Shown here: piece by piece, positions 5,754 to 13,985 of the stretch
Position numbering within the stretch: the stretch's first letter is position 1
Layout of the letters: each line of letters opens with the position of its first letter
DNA from: DASXMX01 sp036794395
GTDB taxonomy: Bacteria; Planctomycetota; Phycisphaerae; Tepidisphaerales; Tepidisphaeraceae
Length of the DNA: 38,073 nucleotides
Reading direction: 5' to 3'
Assembly (NCBI GenBank): GCA_036794395.1
Contig: DAIRGS010000031.1
Coordinates: 1-38,073, forward strand
Translations under genes and position numbers: made by a program
The notes under the pieces: model-generated
What the model was told of the DNA's origin: nothing
Seen by the model: only the letters and a program-made list of their open reading frames with translations
Database searches by the model: none

Positions 5754-8700
5754 ATGCGATTTCGACTGACAGCGTTCCTGCTGCTCGCGAGTGTCTCCAT
5801 ACCGGCCTGCGCTGCCGACGATGTCTTGCCGGCCCGGATGGACCACGCGCCCAACCAACCCTATTCGCCCGAGGAAGCGCGTCAGAAGATGACGGTTCCA
5901 TCTGGCTTTCATGTGGATCTGGTCGCCAGCGAGCCCGAGATCATCAACCCTATCGCGATGGCGTTTGATGATCGCGGGCGGATCTGGGTTACGCAGAGCG
6001 TCGAGTATCCCCGCAAATCCGCCGGGCCCGGGCGCGACATGATCAAGATCATTGATGGTGTGGACGATGCGGGCCGTGCCACGAAGGTTACCACTTTTGT
6101 GAATGATCTGAACATTCCAACCGGCATTGCGGTGGGGTATGGCGGTGTCTGGGTGCTGAATTCTCCGGACTTGCTGTTCTACCGCGAAAAGGATGGCAAA
6201 CCGATCAGTCGCGAGGTCGTGATCAGCGGCTTTGGCCGCACGGATTTCCACGAGTTGCCAAGCTCCCTCACCTGGGGCCCCGACGGCTGGCTTTACGGGC
6301 TCAATGGCGTTTTCAATCAAAGCCATGTCGTTGACAAAGATGGCAAACGCCACGACTTCACCGCCGCGATGTGGCGAATCCATCCGCGCACGCGTGAGTT
6401 TCAGGTGTTCGCGCAGGGCACGAGCAATCCGTTCGGAATCATCTGGGACGCCGAGGGCAGCGCGATCGTCGAAGTCTGCCACTGGGCGACCGATCACCTG
6501 TTCCACTTCGTCGAGACCGGGTACTACCTCCAGCAGGCAGGCATCTATCCACCCTTCACCATCAAGCTCGGCTCCATCACCGATCATGGTCACCAGAAAA
6601 CGGCATACTGCGGCATCGCCCGGCTCAGCACCGATCAATTCCCGCCGGCCTATCGGGAGCGCGTCTGCGTCGGAAATCTTCACGGCGACTGCATCAATGT
6701 CGATAACCTTCAACGCGACGGCTCAACGTACCTTTCAAAAGCCGAGCCCGATCTACTCACATCACACGATGACTGGTTCATGCCCGTAAGCCTCAAGGTG
6801 GGCCCGGACGGCTGCCTCTATATTCTCGACTGGTACGATCGATATCACTGTTCGCAGGATGCGATCCGCGATCCCGCCGGCGTGGACCGTCTCAAGGGCC
6901 GCATCTACCGGCTCCACTACGGCGATGCCCCCAAACAAACCCGATTCGACCTGAATGCCCAGAACAATGCGCAGCTCACCGCGCTCCTGGGCAGCCCGAA
7001 CATTTTCTTCCGCGAGTCGGCCCAGCGCATGCTGACCGAGCGGCTCGCGGCCGACCCTCAAGATCGCGCCGCCGATCGGAAACCGCTTCAAGACCTTGCG
7101 CTAAGCGCTGCATCCCCGCGCGCGGCCCGTCTGCACGCTTACTGGACGCTGATCGGAAGCGGGCCTCTCGACCCGGCATTTTTGAAGAAAGCTCTGGCAG
7201 AGTCCGACCCCGCGTTTCGCGCCTGGGCTGTCCGCGCGGCGGGCAACGCCGGGTCCGTCACGCCCGAGATCTCGCAGGCCATCAGCGCGCTGGCACAAGA
7301 TCCATCTCCCGACGTCCAGCTTCAAGTCGCCATTGCCGCGACAAAGATAAAAGGTTTCGATGCGCTGCCGGTCCTGGCGCGTGTCCTACAGCATTGCGGG
7401 CATGACAAGCTGATCCCGGCCATCGTCTGGGCCAACCTCCATCCGCTTCTGGAAACCGACTCTGCGCGCCTGGTGGCGCTCTTGAAGGCAGATCCGTCGA
7501 GTCCTCCGCCGCCGGGCGTTTCAGGTCTTCTTTCCCTTGCTGCCGATCGCATTCTCAGCGCCCGCGCGCCCGACGTCGCATCTGTTGCGTCGCTTCTTGA
7601 ATATGCGCTGAAGACCGGTTCGCCCGCCGCTCCGCAATGTGTCGCCGCCATCGCAGCAAAGGTGGACGGACTCGGGGCCGATACTGCGGGTGCTCTCAAA
7701 CAGCGGCTCACGCCATTGATCGAATCCATCCTCGGTCGCAGGCAATCGACGCCGTTGGAATTAAGCGTCCAGCTTTTGGCCGCACGGCTTCATGTCGGAA
7801 CCCTCGACGCCGCTGACGTTCGCCGCAAATTTGTTTCGCCGGCAGAGGCAGAATCCACTCGACTTCAGGCGCTCGACGCGCTGATCGCATTTAATGACCG
7901 TCCACTGTTGGATGTCTTGCCGGATGTTCTGGCTTCGGCCTCCCCTGACTTTACGACCAAAATATTCGCCGCTCTGGGACGCGTGGAAACCCCTAGGCTC
8001 GGTGAGGTGCTCCTGGCGCAATACCCGAAGCTCGCGCCGCAGCTCCAACCGCTCGCTATCGACCTGATCATGCAGCGCGAGCCCTGGGCCGCCAAACTCC
8101 TGGGCGCCGTTTTGAAGGGCACGCTCCCCAAATCCGTCCTGAACGCCAACGACCTCCGCAAAATCATGGACAGCGATGATCGCGAAGCCATCTGGGCGGT
8201 GGAGAAGGCCTATGGCCAGGTGCGCGAACAGCGCAACCCGCAGCGCGAGCAAGTCGTCGCCGAGATGGGCGAGTTCCTCCGCAAAAACCCCGGCAACGCC
8301 CTGGCCGGCCAGCGCGTCTTCAACAACCTCTGCGCGCAGTGTCACACGATCTATGGCCAGGGGGCCAAAATCGGCCCGGACATTACCGCCAACGGCCGGT
8401 CGAACTTCGACCAGCTTCTCTCCAACGTCTTTGACCCCAGCCTGGTGATCGGCCCCGGGTACCAGGTCGTTACTGTCGTCACCACCGATGGGCGGAACCT
8501 CACCGGCCTGCTGGCCGAGGATAACGAGCAGCGGGTCGTCATCCGCATTCCCGGCGGCAGCGAGGAAACCGTCGCGCGGAGCCAGGTGAAATATACGCGC
8601 CCCAGCAAGCTCTCCATGATGCCCGAGGGCATCGAGACGCTGCTGAGCCGGACGGACCTTTCGGATCTCTTCGCGTTTCTCTCGCTCGACAAGCCTCCGC

Positions 8701-9599
8701 AGGATCACACCGCGCGACCCATTTCCGGCGCGCCGGCAATCTCCGCCACCCAGCCAGCGCAATCCAACGCACGCCTGAAGCTCGAGCGCACCGACGCTCA
8801 ACTTTCGATCAAGTCGCGCCTGCCCGGCCAGGAAAACTGGACCGATCTGGCAACGTATATCACCGACCCAAATCTGCGCCCGTATTTCCATCCCTTTCAC
8901 GATCCCACTGGCAGCGTCGTTCTCACCGAGGACAAGCCCGCCGACCATCCCTGGCAGCACGGCATCTTCACCGGGTTCCATCAAGTCAATGGCCAGAACT
9001 ACTGGAAGGAAGATCAGGGCCGCCAGCACTTCGTGAGGCTTCTGGATGTTGATGAGACGCCCGACCATATCTCATGGCGCGCACTGGTAAACCTTGTCGA
9101 TCCCGGCGGCAAGATCGTGCTCGACGAAGAAGACTCCATCACCATCCACGCCCCGGAATCCGCGGGTGCCTGCCTGGTTGATTTCGGCATCCTGCTTCGC
9201 GCCAGGGAGCAGGATGTTCACTTTGGCAAGTATTTCGTCGGCGGGCTTTCCGTCCGCATGCCTTGGGACAAAACCAATCCGCGCCAGACCCACCTTAACT
9301 CCGAGGGCATCCATGGACGGGACTGCGAACAGAAACGCGCGTCGTGGTGTACGGTTGAGCGACCGTTCGGCGATGAGATCTACGGGGTTGCGATCTTCGA
9401 CCACCCGTCTAACCCCGGCTACCCCTCGATCTGGCGTGCTGACGAACAAGGCCTGATCAACCCCAATGTGTCGGGTCTGGCCGATTGGAATCTCCAGGCG
9501 CATGAGCAGAAGTCATTTCGTTATCAGATTCTCCTGTACCACGGCGCCGCCGCCCGTCTAGCGATGGAGGCACGGGCCGCAGTGTTCAAACGACAATGA
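5754..9599 (+). CDS. PVC-type membrane-bound dehydrogenase with HEAT repeats, cytochrome c domain and C-terminal DUF6807 (PmoA-like) domain
   Basis: A 1281-residue exported protein. Residues 1-21 are a signal peptide ending ACAAD. Residues about 40-400 are the beta-propeller dehydrogenase-like domain of the large planctomycete/verrucomicrobial family (FHVDLVASEPEIINPIAMAFDDRGRIWV, then GPDGWLYGLNGVF and LKVGPDGCLYILDWYDRYH). Residues about 410-800 are HEAT-like helical repeats. A single heme site CAQCH is at 860-864, with a possible distal methionine in LSMMPEG. Residues about 1007-1281 form a DUF6807/PmoA-like domain (YFHPFHDPTGSVVL, DHPWQHGIFTGF, DFGILLRA). Many family members end after the cytochrome domain, so the DUF6807 extension is notable. 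It probably oxidises a sugar-like substrate in the periplasm and passes electrons to the heme; substrate unknown. No clear ribosome site precedes the ATG. Likely first gene of a cluster with the alginate-lyase-like gene and the APC permease. Confidence 0.92.
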   Translation: MRFRLTAFLLLASVSIPACAADDVLPARMDHAPNQPYSPEEARQKMTVPSGFHVDLVASEPEIINPIAMAFDDRGRIWVTQSVEYPRKSAGPGRDMIKIIDGVDDAGRATKVTTFVNDLNIPTGIAVGYGGVWVLNSPDLLFYREKDGKPISREVVISGFGRTDFHELPSSLTWGPDGWLYGLNGVFNQSHVVDKDGKRHDFTAAMWRIHPRTREFQVFAQGTSNPFGIIWDAEGSAIVEVCHWATDHLFHFVETGYYLQQAGIYPPFTIKLGSITDHGHQKTAYCGIARLSTDQFPPAYRERVCVGNLHGDCINVDNLQRDGSTYLSKAEPDLLTSHDDWFMPVSLKVGPDGCLYILDWYDRYHCSQDAIRDPAGVDRLKGRIYRLHYGDAPKQTRFDLNAQNNAQLTALLGSPNIFFRESAQRMLTERLAADPQDRAADRKPLQDLALSAASPRAARLHAYWTLIGSGPLDPAFLKKALAESDPAFRAWAVRAAGNAGSVTPEISQAISALAQDPSPDVQLQVAIAATKIKGFDALPVLARVLQHCGHDKLIPAIVWANLHPLLETDSARLVALLKADPSSPPPPGVSGLLSLAADRILSARAPDVASVASLLEYALKTGSPAAPQCVAAIAAKVDGLGADTAGALKQRLTPLIESILGRRQSTPLELSVQLLAARLHVGTLDAADVRRKFVSPAEAESTRLQALDALIAFNDRPLLDVLPDVLASASPDFTTKIFAALGRVETPRLGEVLLAQYPKLAPQLQPLAIDLIMQREPWAAKLLGAVLKGTLPKSVLNANDLRKIMDSDDREAIWAVEKAYGQVREQRNPQREQVVAEMGEFLRKNPGNALAGQRVFNNLCAQCHTIYGQGAKIGPDITANGRSNFDQLLSNVFDPSLVIGPGYQVVTVVTTDGRNLTGLLAEDNEQRVVIRIPGGSEETVARSQVKYTRPSKLSMMPEGIETLLSRTDLSDLFAFLSLDKPPQDHTARPISGAPAISATQPAQSNARLKLERTDAQLSIKSRLPGQENWTDLATYITDPNLRPYFHPFHDPTGSVVLTEDKPADHPWQHGIFTGFHQVNGQNYWKEDQGRQHFVRLLDVDETPDHISWRALVNLVDPGGKIVLDEEDSITIHAPESAGACLVDFGILLRAREQDVHFGKYFVGGLSVRMPWDKTNPRQTHLNSEGIHGRDCEQKRASWCTVERPFGDEIYGVAIFDHPSNPGYPSIWRADEQGLINPNVSGLADWNLQAHEQKSFRYQILLYHGAAARLAMEARAAVFKRQ

Positions 9600-9661
9600 T
9601 CGTCCCACGCAGCTTGCTGCATTCTCCCGTAGCGATCAAAATACCCTCCTCGCCCACTGAC

Positions 9662-9667
9662 AAGGAG
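9662..9667 (+). promoter_or_regulatory. Strong ribosome binding site that does not fit a standard start codon
   Basis: AAGGAG directly abuts ATG 9668-9670, which leaves no spacer and opens a frame ending at 9739. Eight bases further on, ATC 9676-9678 is in frame with the alginate-lyase-like protein and its signal peptide. The site therefore points to ATC initiation or to a one-base deletion. Confidence 0.6.
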
Positions 9668-9720
9668 ATGAAGCCATCCGCCATCGCATCACCCGTTTTT
9701 GGTTCGCCGTTCTCTCACTC

Positions 9721-10905
9721 TTGTTCGTCGCCAACCTGAAGGCGGCGTCGCCCGCGGTCGAGGCGCCGCGCGTGTTTCAATTCGAGCCGGCCGCACTGGT
9801 TCGGGCGCGATCATTGGCTAAGGCCAATGATGCGTCAGTGTCGACCGCGATTGCCCAGATACGAGCGGATGCCGACAAGGCCTTGAACGGCGGGCCTTAC
9901 TCGGTCACGCAGAAGAAACATCCGCTCCCCGGCGGTGATCCGCACGACTATGTCTCACTCGCCCCATACTTCTGGCCCGACCCGGCCAAGTCGGATGGCA
10001 TACCATACATCAATCGCGACGGCCGCCGCAATCCCGAGATTCGCGAGTACGACGCCACCCCGTTTGGCGACATGTCCAGCCATTCCAACCATCTCGCGCT
10101 GGGCTACTACTTCACGAACGATGAGAAATACGCGGACCGAGCCGCGTTGATTCTTCGCACCTGGTTCATCGATCCCGCCACGCGAATGAACCCCAATCTC
10201 GATCATGCCCAGATCATTAAAGGCAAAGACAACGGTCGCCCTACGGGAATCATCGAATCCCTCCGGCTTCTCCCAGTAATCGATGCCGTGGGGCTGTTGC
10301 AGGGCGCCAAAGCCTGGACCGCCGATGATCAGAAGGGCGTTGAGTCCTGGTTTCGCGATTACCAGCGATGGATGCTCGAAAGCAAGAACGGCAAAGGCGA
10401 GGGCAACGCACACAACAATCACGGCTGCTGGTACGACGTGCAAGTCGTCACCTTTGCTTTGTTTCTGAACGACCCAACCACGGCCCGCCGCGTGGTCGAG
10501 GCGGCCAGGGATCGCCGCATTGCCCCGCAGATCGAGCCCGATGGCTCCATGCCCCTCGAAATACGTCGAGCCAACTCATTTCATTACAGCATTTATAATG
10601 TGCAGGCCCTGACCGCCCTGGCGGATCTGGGCCGACGCGTGGATGTGGACCTCTGGCATTTTCAAACCGCCGATCATCGCAGCATCCCCGCCGCCCTGGA
10701 TTTTCTCCTGCCGTTTGCGACCGGCCGGCAGAAGTGGTCGCATCCTGAGATCGGAACGCTTTCGCCCTCGGGTCTGTTGATTCCCGTCCGGCGGGCAGCC
10801 AGCGGTCTGAACGATCCCAAGTACGAAACCGCCGCACAGACAATTCTTAAAACCGATGGTTCGGAAAAGGATTCGCTCCTGCATCCAGCCCGCGCATCGC
10901 AATGA
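9721..10905 (+). CDS. Alginate lyase family protein (PL5-like), start uncertain
   Basis: The product resembles the (alpha/alpha) toroid of PL5 alginate lyases: LAPYFWPDPAKSDGIPY, EIREYDATPFGDMSSH, NAHNNHGCWYDVQ at about 225-240 (catalytic Asn/His region) and RRANSFHYSIYNVQAL (region of the catalytic Arg/Tyr). Expected role: eliminative cleavage of mannuronate-type polymers in the periplasm. The start is a problem. The frame is open from 9661, and the codons before TTG 9721 encode a clear signal peptide core (FWFAVLSLLFVANLKAA across 9703-9747). AAGGAG at 9662-9667 is followed by ATG 9668 in the wrong frame, while the in-frame codon at ideal distance is ATC 9676. So either ATC is the start, or one base is missing near 9668-9675. 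The given start is the first standard in-frame codon. The stop overlaps the next ATG. Confidence 0.82.
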   Translation: MFVANLKAASPAVEAPRVFQFEPAALVRARSLAKANDASVSTAIAQIRADADKALNGGPYSVTQKKHPLPGGDPHDYVSLAPYFWPDPAKSDGIPYINRDGRRNPEIREYDATPFGDMSSHSNHLALGYYFTNDEKYADRAALILRTWFIDPATRMNPNLDHAQIIKGKDNGRPTGIIESLRLLPVIDAVGLLQGAKAWTADDQKGVESWFRDYQRWMLESKNGKGEGNAHNNHGCWYDVQVVTFALFLNDPTTARRVVEAARDRRIAPQIEPDGSMPLEIRRANSFHYSIYNVQALTALADLGRRVDVDLWHFQTADHRSIPAALDFLLPFATGRQKWSHPEIGTLSPSGLLIPVRRAASGLNDPKYETAAQTILKTDGSEKDSLLHPARASQ

Positions 10906-12362
10906 ACACGGGCCCTTCCCCGGAATCATCGCCACAGTTTGCGCGGGCCATTGGCCTTCGCTCGGCGGTCGCCATCAACATGACCCAGATGTGCGGGATC
11001 GGCCCGTTCGTGACGATTCCATTGATGGTCGGCGCGATGGGCGGGCCGCAGGCGATTTTCGCGTGGCTCATCGGGGCCGCGCTGGCGATGGCCGATGGCC
11101 TTGTGTGGGCGGAACTGGGCGCTGCGATGCCCGGAGCGGGCGGCACCTATCTTTACCTTCGCGAGGCATTTCAGTATCGCACGGGCCGGCTCATGCCGTT
11201 CCTGTTCGTCTGGACGATTATCCTGGCCATCCCCCTGATTATGTCCACGGGCGTGATCGGCATCGTGCAATACATGGGGTATTACTTTCCGAGCTTAACG
11301 GATACGAGCGGGAATACCGGAGCAGTGTTTCATGATCTGTTCACAGCGGCATCCCTCAAGACCGCGGGCATTTCGCTAGCCGTGGTAATTCTCGTCATCG
11401 CGACGCTTTACCGCGGGATTGCCGCCGTCGGCAGACTCGCGGATCTGTTTTTTGTGGTGATGCTGGTCACGGTTGGCGCGATGATCGTCGCCTGCCTGAC
11501 CCACTTCAATCCAAAGCTTGCTTTTACATTTGCACCCGGGGCGCTTCGATGGGGCGGCGCGTTCTGGCTCGGGCTCGGACAGGGCCTGATTTACGCGATC
11601 TATGATTACATGGGCTACAATACGACCGCATCCATTGGCCAGGAGATCCGTAATCCTGGGTTTGTCATCCCACGCTCCATCATTTATTCCGTTCTGGGAA
11701 TCATGGCGATCTACCTGGTGATGAATGTGGGAGTCCTGGGCGTGGTTCCGTGGAAAGACGTCGCGGCGTCCACATCGGTCGGTTCACTGGTCATGGAGCG
11801 CACGTGGGGCCGCGGCGCGGCGTTGGTGTTCACGGCGTTCGTGATCGTGACCGGCTTCGCTTCGATCCTGGCCGGGCTGCTCGGCGCGTCGCGCCTGCCG
11901 TACAACGCGGCCAAGGATCGCCTCTTTTTCTCAGTCTTTGCCCGGCTGCACTCTCGCCACCAGTTTCCCCATGTCGCCCTGCTGGTTATGGGCGTGCTGA
12001 CGGCAATCGCTTCGTTCTTTCCACTGGATCAGGTCATCAAGATGCTCACCGCAGCGGTGGTGCTGATTCAAGGGGTCGCGCAGATCGTCGCGCTTTTCGT
12101 ACTGCGCCGCCGGCAACCCGCGCTGCGGCGGCCGTACCGAATGGCGCTGTATCCGCTCCCCGCCATTCTCGCGCTGCTGGGCTGGGTGTTCGCATACTAC
12201 TGGTCCGGATGGCAGGTGATCCTGCTTTCGCTAGCGTGGCTCGGATTGGGGGTGATCGCATTTCTCGTATGGGCTTACGTCGAGCGAACCTGGCCATTTG
12301 GTCCGGTCGAAATCCGCGAGACGTTTCTCCCCGCGAGCGCTGACGAGCCAATTGAGAGCTGA
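10902..12362 (+). CDS. APC-superfamily amino acid/polyamine permease
   Basis: A 486-residue membrane protein with about 12 hydrophobic segments. The N-terminal signature of the APC superfamily is visible: MTQMCGIGPFVTIPLMVGAMGG is the unwound first helix, followed by GLVWAELGAAMPGAGGTYLYLREAF. Later blocks include GYNTTASIGQEIRNPGFVIPRSII and ASRLPYNAAKDRLFFSVFARLH, both typical. The ATG overlaps the stop of the preceding gene by four bases (ATGA), indicating translational coupling with the alginate-lyase-like gene. APC carriers usually import amino acids; in this position a different organic anion is possible. The sequence alone does not give the substrate. Confidence 0.9.
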   Translation: MNTGPSPESSPQFARAIGLRSAVAINMTQMCGIGPFVTIPLMVGAMGGPQAIFAWLIGAALAMADGLVWAELGAAMPGAGGTYLYLREAFQYRTGRLMPFLFVWTIILAIPLIMSTGVIGIVQYMGYYFPSLTDTSGNTGAVFHDLFTAASLKTAGISLAVVILVIATLYRGIAAVGRLADLFFVVMLVTVGAMIVACLTHFNPKLAFTFAPGALRWGGAFWLGLGQGLIYAIYDYMGYNTTASIGQEIRNPGFVIPRSIIYSVLGIMAIYLVMNVGVLGVVPWKDVAASTSVGSLVMERTWGRGAALVFTAFVIVTGFASILAGLLGASRLPYNAAKDRLFFSVFARLHSRHQFPHVALLVMGVLTAIASFFPLDQVIKMLTAAVVLIQGVAQIVALFVLRRRQPALRRPYRMALYPLPAILALLGWVFAYYWSGWQVILLSLAWLGLGVIAFLVWAYVERTWPFGPVEIRETFLPASADEPIES

Positions 12363-12462
12363 ACCTCATGGTAGGGAGGGGGTTTCTTCCAGGGCCCAAA
12401 AGATGCTCGAATAACCACAGAAAGAGTCTCACCCTTGGCATCCGGCAGAACTTTATCCTCCG

Positions 12463-13479
12463 ATGCTTCGTTTTCCCGATAGACATCTCATGGGACTTTG
12501 TTCGCGTCGCCGCAAGAAACTGCTTGTACTTTTTCTGCTTCTGATTCCAAATCTTGCCGCACAGACTGAGCCCACGGTTGGTGGGATTGCGCTTGATCCT
12601 TCGCTGCACGTGCGGCGACGGACCCCCTCGCTGCATTCGATTATCGCGCGTTCGAAGCCAACGGCGGTCTGGTCTGACACCGACATGTTGTGGATCGATC
12701 GGGATACGTCAGGACATCCACTTTTTGCCCTTAACCACGCTTATCAACTTGACACCGCCGACGCGCACGGATCGTGGGCACTTTTTGATGCCGATCCCGG
12801 CTACGTCGCGGCTGGATTTGTCGATTACACCCGCGAGGTCACTCCCGGCCGGGTTCTGGCGACCGATCACTACCGCGGAGCGGTCTATCTACTGGAGTGG
12901 ACATCGCATCACTCGACCGGAGCCGGGCCGATCGATTCGACCCGTCACGTATTCGTGCTGCACACGCCCGCGAACCAATGGCGTCTGATCGGCGAGGGCC
13001 CGGGCTCGGCCGATGCACGCTCCGAAAACAAGCAAACCACAACCACCACCCGCTACGAGGTGCAGTGGACGAAAGATCCCGCTGCTCCGGTCATCATTCG
13101 CGCATCGCGACTGACTCGGATCGTTTTTCACTCCGAAGTTCAGCAGGCTGCCTTCGACTCCAATCACGATTTCATCCTGCGCGGCGCCCTCCCCGCTCGA
13201 TTTCAGACCGCTTCGGATGATTATCTCATAGCCGCGTACGCCGATACGCCGCGCGAGCTCGCCCTGCGCCTGGCCACGTGCGGCACGTTTTATCCACTGG
13301 AACGCACCGCAAGCCTCCGCGACAAAATGCTCAAAAGCGTGAGTGATTCACTCGCCGTACTTAACCCCCAGCTTCCCCGCCGACTCCGTCCCGGCTCGCA
13401 TATCACCCTCCCCGATCTCAGTTCGCTTTGGGACAATGCCAATCACGCGGCTGGGGTTCGCAATCATCCGTCTCATTAA
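12463..13479 (+). CDS. Secreted hypothetical protein, possible LysM-like C-terminus
   Basis: A 338-residue protein; the start may instead be ATG 12490 (MGLCSRRRKKLL), which gives a cleaner signal peptide (basic region, LLVLFLLLIPNLAAQ). Neither start has an evident ribosome site. The mature part is rich in beta-forming segments (MLWIDRDTSGHPLFALNHAY, GSWALFDADPGYVAAGFVDY, YEVQWTKDPAAPVIIRASR) without a family I recognise. The last 70 residues (TPRELALRLATCGTF, then LAVLNPQLPRRLRPGSHITLP) follow the pattern of a LysM-like unit: a helix, an Asn-Pro, then an xxPGxxIxLP strand. It follows the permease by 100 bases and may be the last gene of that cluster. Function unknown. Confidence 0.7.
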   Translation: MLRFPDRHLMGLCSRRRKKLLVLFLLLIPNLAAQTEPTVGGIALDPSLHVRRRTPSLHSIIARSKPTAVWSDTDMLWIDRDTSGHPLFALNHAYQLDTADAHGSWALFDADPGYVAAGFVDYTREVTPGRVLATDHYRGAVYLLEWTSHHSTGAGPIDSTRHVFVLHTPANQWRLIGEGPGSADARSENKQTTTTTRYEVQWTKDPAAPVIIRASRLTRIVFHSEVQQAAFDSNHDFILRGALPARFQTASDDYLIAAYADTPRELALRLATCGTFYPLERTASLRDKMLKSVSDSLAVLNPQLPRRLRPGSHITLPDLSSLWDNANHAAGVRNHPSH

Positions 13480-13645
13480 CTGCGGATTAAAACGCTCCGG
13501 GCCTTTCATCACCGCGTGCTCAAGCGCGCCGACTTCTCGCGTTGAACTAATCAACCGTGCGCGATTCCGCGCCATTGCATTTAAGTGGCACGGGCCTTCC
13601 AGGCCGTGATCGAGGACGCTTTGGGGCCGGCGCCGGGTGAGATGT

Positions 13646-13726
13646 GGGAAAACCAACTTACCGGAACCAGGCATTTTCTGGCGGCCAATTCAGAAGGTTG
13701 TCCAACTGTCGAAACTTGGTTTTCCC
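13646..13726. repeat. 81-base segment bounded by perfect 11-bp inverted repeats
   Basis: GGGAAAACCAA at 13646-13656 and TTGGTTTTCCC at 13716-13726 are exact reverse complements, 59 bases apart. No flanking target duplication is visible. It could be a structured RNA, a decayed miniature element or chance. Confidence 0.4.
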
Positions 13727-13759
13727 TGATCGGACCCGTCGCCGATCGTCACCTCCCTC

Positions 13760-13878
13760 GATCATGGGCTGTCTTCGACCCTGAGGCTCTCTTCGAGCCT
13801 GAGCCTCAGAGCCGAAGGCAGACCCGAAGGGGAAGCCCCATGCCACGAAAGGCGCGAAATCGCGCACGGTCATTTAGC
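13760..13878 (+). repeat. 119-bp dispersed repeat, copy 1
   Basis: Closely matches 30417-30535 over its full length with a few substitutions and no net length change. Its core is an inverted repeat, CTGAGGCTC (13781-13789) and GAGCCTCAG (13801-13809). An alternative nested hairpin (AGGCTC-tcttc-GAGCCT) competes for the same bases. It ends with a GC palindrome, GCGCGA-AA-TCGCGC, followed by ACGGTCATTTAGC. It lies 107 bases upstream of the cysteine hydrolase gene. No coding sense. Confidence 0.8.
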
Positions 13879-13985
13879 AGTTGGGCAAAGGCATTTCGGC
13901 TCTTCAACGCCCGCTCATCCAGGCGGTTAGTCTGGATAGGGATGTCGGCGGTACAATCGCCTCCAGTTCAAATCAGGAGAGTCCT

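Larger units (their letters stand above)
13480..13985. other. Repeat-rich intergenic region
   Basis: About 500 bases without a convincing gene. It contains a palindromic unit near 13557-13575, which is the reverse complement (with one mismatch) of a motif in the 119-bp repeat; a hairpin at 13588-13608 (CACGGGCCT-TCC-AGGCCGTG); an 11-bp inverted repeat at 13646-13656/13716-13726; and copy 1 of the 119-bp dispersed repeat. An open frame over 13585-14016 is made of these repeats. Confidence 0.6.

Noticed and set aside
5748..6713. 321-codon antisense frame over the dehydrogenase start
   Set aside because: It mirrors the signal peptide and propeller codons of the plus-strand gene and shows no independent features.
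7761..9068. 435-codon open frame antisense to the dehydrogenase gene
   Set aside because: It is the reverse complement of a strongly supported domain sequence in a GC-rich gene. It has no ribosome site and no recognisable motif.
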